DNA from: Proteus myxofaciens ATCC 19692
Lineage (GTDB): Bacteria; Pseudomonadota; Gammaproteobacteria; Enterobacterales; Enterobacteriaceae
Direction of reading: 5' to 3'
DNA: 64,000 bases
Assembly (NCBI RefSeq): GCF_001654855.1
Contig: NZ_LXEN01000154.1
Span: 1-64,000, forward strand
The position numbers were made by a program, and so were the translations under genes. The notes below the pieces were generated by a model, which saw only the letters and a list, made by a program, of their open reading frames with translations, was not told the origin of the DNA and did no database searches. Below are positions 60,535-64,000 of this stretch, in pieces. Position 1 is the stretch's first letter; every line of letters begins with the position of its first letter.

Positions 60535-60932
60535 GAGGCTATTTTTGGGCGATTGCAAGTGCGTTATTAGTTACTGCAGCTCAGTTACTATTGAAAGTAG
60601 GCATGTCATCATTACCTGATTTGAAGCTTGAGAAACAATGGCTTGATATTATGTGGCTGTGGGAAAATATCACACCACTTAGCATTGTTTTCTTAGGGCT
60701 TGTAGGATACGTCCTTTCAATGGTGTGTTGGCTATTGACATTGCGCACTATACCTTTAAATAAGGCTTATCCTTTAATAAGTCTCAGCTATGTATTCGTT
60801 TATATTCTTGCTGTTGCGATACCATGGTTTCAAGAATCACTTTCATGGCATAAATCGTTAGGCATTGTTTTCATTATGATAGGTGTTTGGCTGATTAGCC
60901 AAAAATCACAAACAAATAAAGTGGGACATTAA
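60531..60932 (+). CDS. arnF: Ara4N-lipid flippase subunit ArnF
   Basis: A 133-residue four-helix membrane protein, partner of ArnE (LNKAYPLISLSYVFVYILAV). The start is the ATG at 60531, which overlaps the arnE stop; the frame is open 18 codons further upstream inside arnE but that would not be used. Last gene of the arn operon. Confidence 0.94.
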   Translation: MRGYFWAIASALLVTAAQLLLKVGMSSLPDLKLEKQWLDIMWLWENITPLSIVFLGLVGYVLSMVCWLLTLRTIPLNKAYPLISLSYVFVYILAVAIPWFQESLSWHKSLGIVFIMIGVWLISQKSQTNKVGH

Positions 60933-61005
60933 AAGGGTTATTTTGTTGCTTGATTGATGTGGAAGTCGTGTATCTGTCAGATAGTTTAGCGAAAGGTATT
61001 ATATA

Positions 61006-61626
61006 TTGTTCCATTTAAAATCATTACTGCTGATGACCATGACTGTTTTATTAAGTGGCTGCTTGGGTGTATCGCCTTATGGTGGACTTGTTTATCTTTC
61101 ACCAATGGATGTGGTGAATATTAATCAAGAAAGAAATGCAGAACTTCAGGAATATTATTCTAATCATCAATCTATCATATTAAAAACAGAAATTACCTTA
61201 ACACAAGATGATCTTTTACAGGCACCCCATAAAGTAGGGAATATTGAGTTAACTTTGCCTAATGATGAAGAATATAACGCGTATTTACAGCTTGAATACC
61301 GTGATAATACAAGATACAAGATTGAGTCTAAAATAGATTTAGTTGTGAGTAATCAAAATAATATAGTGCCTTTAATTGATTATGGGAAAATAGATAATCG
61401 CTATTCAGATTACCAATTATATTCAATTAAACTCCAAGTTTTTATTGGAGAAAACCAGCGCCCTAATATATTGGTATTGATCGATAAGCAACCTTATCAA
61501 ATATCGTGCCACATTGACGACCGATTCTTTCAGAAAAATAAGCGTTTTGATACTGTTTTATCGCTAAAAGCTAAATTAAACATAGAAAGTGATTATCCTA
61601 AAAAAATTGAAATAAATTGTGATTAG
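61006..61626 (+). CDS. Putative outer-membrane lipoprotein, unknown
   Basis: A 206-residue predicted lipoprotein. A TTG start preceded by AAAGG gives the signal MFHLKSLLLMTMTVLLSGC with lipobox LSGC (Cys19). The mature part is hydrophilic with many beta-prone stretches (for example IILKTEITLTQDDLLQAP, NIELTLPNDEEYNAYLQLEY), and two Cys near the end. No family is recognised; it resembles YbaY-type lipoproteins in its segment HKVGNIELTLP, but this is not firm. It sits between arnF and nlpC. Confidence 0.7.
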   Translation: MFHLKSLLLMTMTVLLSGCLGVSPYGGLVYLSPMDVVNINQERNAELQEYYSNHQSIILKTEITLTQDDLLQAPHKVGNIELTLPNDEEYNAYLQLEYRDNTRYKIESKIDLVVSNQNNIVPLIDYGKIDNRYSDYQLYSIKLQVFIGENQRPNILVLIDKQPYQISCHIDDRFFQKNKRFDTVLSLKAKLNIESDYPKKIEINCD

Positions 61627-61722
61627 ATAAAAATCCACATCTTCTTTACATCGAATAGCTTGTTTTTATTCACAAATACAGATAGATTTAAAAATAATTG
61701 TGTCTAATAACAGGGTTGTCTA

Positions 61723-62214
61723 ATGATAAAATCTATTTTTTATCCTTTCTTGCTCTGCATAATATTGCTGGCAGGGTGTTCCTCTGGCCCTTCTAAGCAC
61801 TTGCCACCACCTCCGCCTTTAAAAACACAACTTTCAGATCCTATTATGGTGATAGTGCAATTAAAGTCTCAATTAGAGCAATGGTATGGCACACCTTACC
61901 GTTATGGTGGTATGAGTAATTCAGGTATTGATTGCTCAGGTTTTGTCTATAAAACATATAGTGACCGTTTTGATATTCAACTCCCTAGAATGACGATAGA
62001 TCAGACTAAATATGGTACACAAATTAATAAAAGCGATTTAATGCCTGGGGATTTAGTTTTCTTTAAAACAGGCGGTGGTGAAAATGGGCTTCATGTTGGT
62101 ATTTATGATACTGATAATAACTTTATTCATGCTTCCACCAGTAAAGGTGTTATTCGTTCATCTCTTGATAATGTGTATTGGAAAAAAACGTTTTGGCAAG
62201 CAAGGCGTTTATAA
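61723..62214 (+). CDS. nlpC: NlpC/P60 family lipoprotein NlpC
   Basis: A 163-residue lipoprotein with lipobox LAGC (Cys19), a proline-rich linker (LPPPPPL) and an NlpC/P60 domain: NSGIDCSGFVYKTY (catalytic Cys), GLHVGIYD (His) and FIHASTSKGV. It would be a cell-wall cysteine endopeptidase. In E. coli nlpC follows btuD; here about 8 kb of arn genes lie between. Confidence 0.92.
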   Translation: MIKSIFYPFLLCIILLAGCSSGPSKHLPPPPPLKTQLSDPIMVIVQLKSQLEQWYGTPYRYGGMSNSGIDCSGFVYKTYSDRFDIQLPRMTIDQTKYGTQINKSDLMPGDLVFFKTGGGENGLHVGIYDTDNNFIHASTSKGVIRSSLDNVYWKKTFWQARRL

Positions 62215-62341
62215 CCCGGTTTTTATAAAATAAATGAATAAATAACCGATCTTTACTCATTGTATTTTAGTGCTATAAAAGCGCTAACCAACTGAGAATT
62301 ATGGTATCTTAGTCATTATTTTCTTCTTGTAGGTGAGCCTT

Positions 62342-63358
62342 ATGCCCAGCAAATTGCGTCTATTGATTTCTGATTCTTACGATCCTTGGTTTAACCTTGC
62401 TGTTGAAGAATGTATTTTTAGACAGATGCCAGCAGATCAGCGTGTACTCTTTCTTTGGCGTAATGATAATACTGTTGTGATTGGTCGTGCTCAAAACCCA
62501 TGGAAAGAATGTAATACACGTAAAATGGAACAAGACGGTGTAAAACTCGCACGTCGTTCAAGTGGTGGTGGTGCTGTTTTTCACGATTTAGGTAATACCT
62601 GTTTTACGTTTATGGCGGGTAAACCTGAATATAATAAAACTATCTCAACTCAAATTATTTTAGATGGTTTATTGAAAGCAGGTATTCCTGCAACAGCATC
62701 AGGTCGTAATGATCTTGTTGTGCCTCAAGCGGATGGAGAGAGAAAAATCTCAGGCTCTGCTTATAAAGAGACAAAAGACAGAGGCTTCCATCATGGCACA
62801 TTATTAATTAACGCTGATTTATCTCGTCTTGCTAACTATCTCAATCCGGATCCTAAAAAACTTCAAGCAAAAGGTATTGCTTCAGTTCGCTCTCGTGTTG
62901 CGAATATTATTGAATTGAAACCTGATATTAATCATCAAATACTATGTGACGCGATTATAGAGAGCTTTTTTGAATATTATGGTGAAGAGGTGAAAGCAGA
63001 AGTGATTTCACCACAAGAATTGCCTGACTTACCAGGATTTGAAGAAACATTTGCTAAACAAAGTAGTTGGGAATGGAATTTTGGCCAAGCTCCTGCATTT
63101 TCACATCTTTTAGATAATCGCTTTAAATGGGGTGGGGTTGAACTTCATTTTGATATAGAGCGAGGTAATATTATTCGCAGTCAAATTTATACTGATAGTT
63201 TAGATCCCGCACCTTTAGAGCGATTTTCAACATTATTGATTGGTGCTCGTTACTCACCCGATACACTAAAAGCATTAAGCCAACAATTAAAGAATGAATT
63301 TCCAAATAATCAAGAGCTTAATGAGTTTCAAGAATGGCTTGTTACAGCGATTTCTTAA
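62342..63358 (+). CDS. lplA: Lipoate-protein ligase A
   Basis: A 338-residue ligase like E. coli LplA, with [40 protein letters not shown] and [20 protein letters not shown]. It activates free lipoate with ATP and attaches it to E2 and GcvH proteins. The start is the ATG at 62342, with TAGGTGAG ahead; the in-frame GTG nine bases earlier lies inside that site. Confidence 0.96.
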   Translation: MPSKLRLLISDSYDPWFNLAVEECIFRQMPADQRVLFLWRNDNTVVIGRAQNPWKECNTRKMEQDGVKLARRSSGGGAVFHDLGNTCFTFMAGKPEYNKTISTQIILDGLLKAGIPATASGRNDLVVPQADGERKISGSAYKETKDRGFHHGTLLINADLSRLANYLNPDPKKLQAKGIASVRSRVANIIELKPDINHQILCDAIIESFFEYYGEEVKAEVISPQELPDLPGFEETFAKQSSWEWNFGQAPAFSHLLDNRFKWGGVELHFDIERGNIIRSQIYTDSLDPAPLERFSTLLIGARYSPDTLKALSQQLKNEFPNNQELNEFQEWLVTAIS

Positions 63359-63401
63359 GATAAATAACACTATTACTATTAATTGTGCTATTGACGAAAA
63401 G

Positions 63402-63441
63402 CTGCACCTAAAGTGGTTATCTTCCCACTTTTAAGGTGCAG
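63402..63441. terminator. Hairpin between lplA and pqrA
   Basis: A long stem with a two-base bulge pairs CTGCACCTAAAGTGG with the complementary bases 63425-63441. It lies between convergent genes; T runs are poor. Probably a bidirectional terminator. Confidence 0.65.
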
Positions 63442-63483
63442 TTCTAAACATGAGATTTTTGTAAATAGTAATAAACTAAAATA

Positions 63484-63852
63484 TTAGCAGTTTTCGCATG
63501 ACATAAAATTATGAGTGTCAGGCAATTTACCATTTTCTCTAAATTTAGCTGGAGTAGTATTAAAATGTTTTTTAAAGATACGGGTAAATGTTGCTTGAGA
63601 ACTAAAGCCATACATTAACGCAATATCTAATATAGACATTTCGTTTGCTTGTAATGATTTTGCAGCTTCTAATAAGCGGCGTTTACGAACGTATTCACCT
63701 AATGTACAGCCTTTAAAATCTTTAAAAATACGCTGCAAGTGCCATTTAGAATAGCCACTTTTATTTGCAATAGTATCTATCTTTATCCCTTCGTTACGTT
63801 GTAACTGGGTTTCTAACCATTTCAGAATATCATTAACGACATTTTCAGCCAT
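63484..63852 (-). CDS. pqrA: AraC-family multidrug-resistance regulator PqrA
   Basis: A 122-residue MarA/SoxS/Rob-class activator with only the two helix-turn-helix units: IDTIANKSGYSKWHLQRIFK and ILDIALMYGFSSQATFTRIF. Length and sequence match PqrA of Proteus vulgaris, which raises resistance to quinolones, tetracycline and chloramphenicol. The start is at MAENVV, with GGGAGG before it; the four extra upstream codons contain that site. A Fur box lies 122 bases further upstream. Confidence 0.93.
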   Translation of the reverse strand: MAENVVNDILKWLETQLQRNEGIKIDTIANKSGYSKWHLQRIFKDFKGCTLGEYVRKRRLLEAAKSLQANEMSILDIALMYGFSSQATFTRIFKKHFNTTPAKFRENGKLPDTHNFMSCENC

Positions 63853-63973
63853 AAAACCTCCCACAAATAAGGTGGGGACACAGTGCCCAATTAATAAAAT
63901 AGTAACGTATGTTATTTGTAACCTATTTTAAGGATGTGGGAAATAACAGGTAGGCAAAAAATGCTATTTGTTA

Positions 63974-63990
63974 TTGATAATCATTATCAA
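63974..63990. promoter_or_regulatory. Palindromic Fur box at the window edge
   Basis: TTGATAATCATTATCAA is a perfect 17-base palindrome containing the GATAATCATTATC Fur core. It lies 122 bases upstream of pqrA and just before the window ends, so it may serve a divergent gene outside. Confidence 0.85.
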
Positions 63991-64000
63991 ATATATAGGC

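Overview
The window looks like a chromosomal segment of a Proteus species or a close relative in the Morganellaceae. It is AT-rich and encodes a Proteus-type foldase-independent lipase, a PqrA regulator, and several enterobacterial synteny blocks: yobA-yebZ-yebY, letAB (yebST), msrC-proQ-prc-htpX, tcyP-ydjM-yniCBA, sitABCD, thrS-infC-rpmI-rplT-pheMST-ihfA and arnBCADTEF. The lipase and other proteins differ at many positions from the P. mirabilis and P. vulgaris versions I remember, so the species is left open.

Layout. 0-3.1 kb: an orphan phage-type Q antiterminator, the lipase, an orphan HicB antitoxin and a YcdX-type PHP phosphatase. 3.2-11.4 kb: the most distinctive gene set. A ROK repressor and a cytoplasmic glycerophosphodiester phosphodiesterase (GDPD) diverge from a complete ABC importer, which is followed by a large exported GDPD with an extra C-terminal region. 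This looks like a dedicated uptake-and-hydrolysis system for a glycerophosphodiester, different from Ugp/GlpQ. 11.5-17 kb: a chemoreceptor, an isolated copy of nqrE, a DUF2628 protein, a universal stress protein and ferritin, separated by long AT-rich gaps. 17.4-28.1 kb: copper-related yobA-yebZ-yebY, the small RNA SdsR, yebV, letAB with six rather than seven MCE domains, then msrC, proQ, prc and htpX. 28.5-37.1 kb: a cystine symporter, SOS-type ydjM, yniCBA (YniA carries Asn where the catalytic Asp is expected) and the sitABCD manganese/iron transporter behind a strong Fur box.

37.1-39.9 kb is a graveyard: a decayed tyrosine-integrase gene, two further gene remnants, an unknown small protein with an internal repeat and a DUF883/CsbD-like stress protein. 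39.9-43.8 kb holds emtA and marC (overlapping tail to tail), an acetyltransferase, csaA, an AraC regulator and a YjbR protein. 44-51.4 kb is the translation cluster with its classical controls: a thrS leader, an AUU start for infC, a hairpin before rpmI, and the PheM leader peptide with attenuator. 51.6-62.2 kb holds btuCD, the seven-gene arn operon for L-Ara4N modification of lipid A with a PmrA-type box, an unknown lipoprotein and nlpC. The window closes with lplA, pqrA and a palindromic Fur box.

No rRNA, tRNA, complete insertion sequence or CRISPR array was seen. Start sites were moved where the ribosome binding site favoured a later codon. All calls come from reading the sequence; no search was run.
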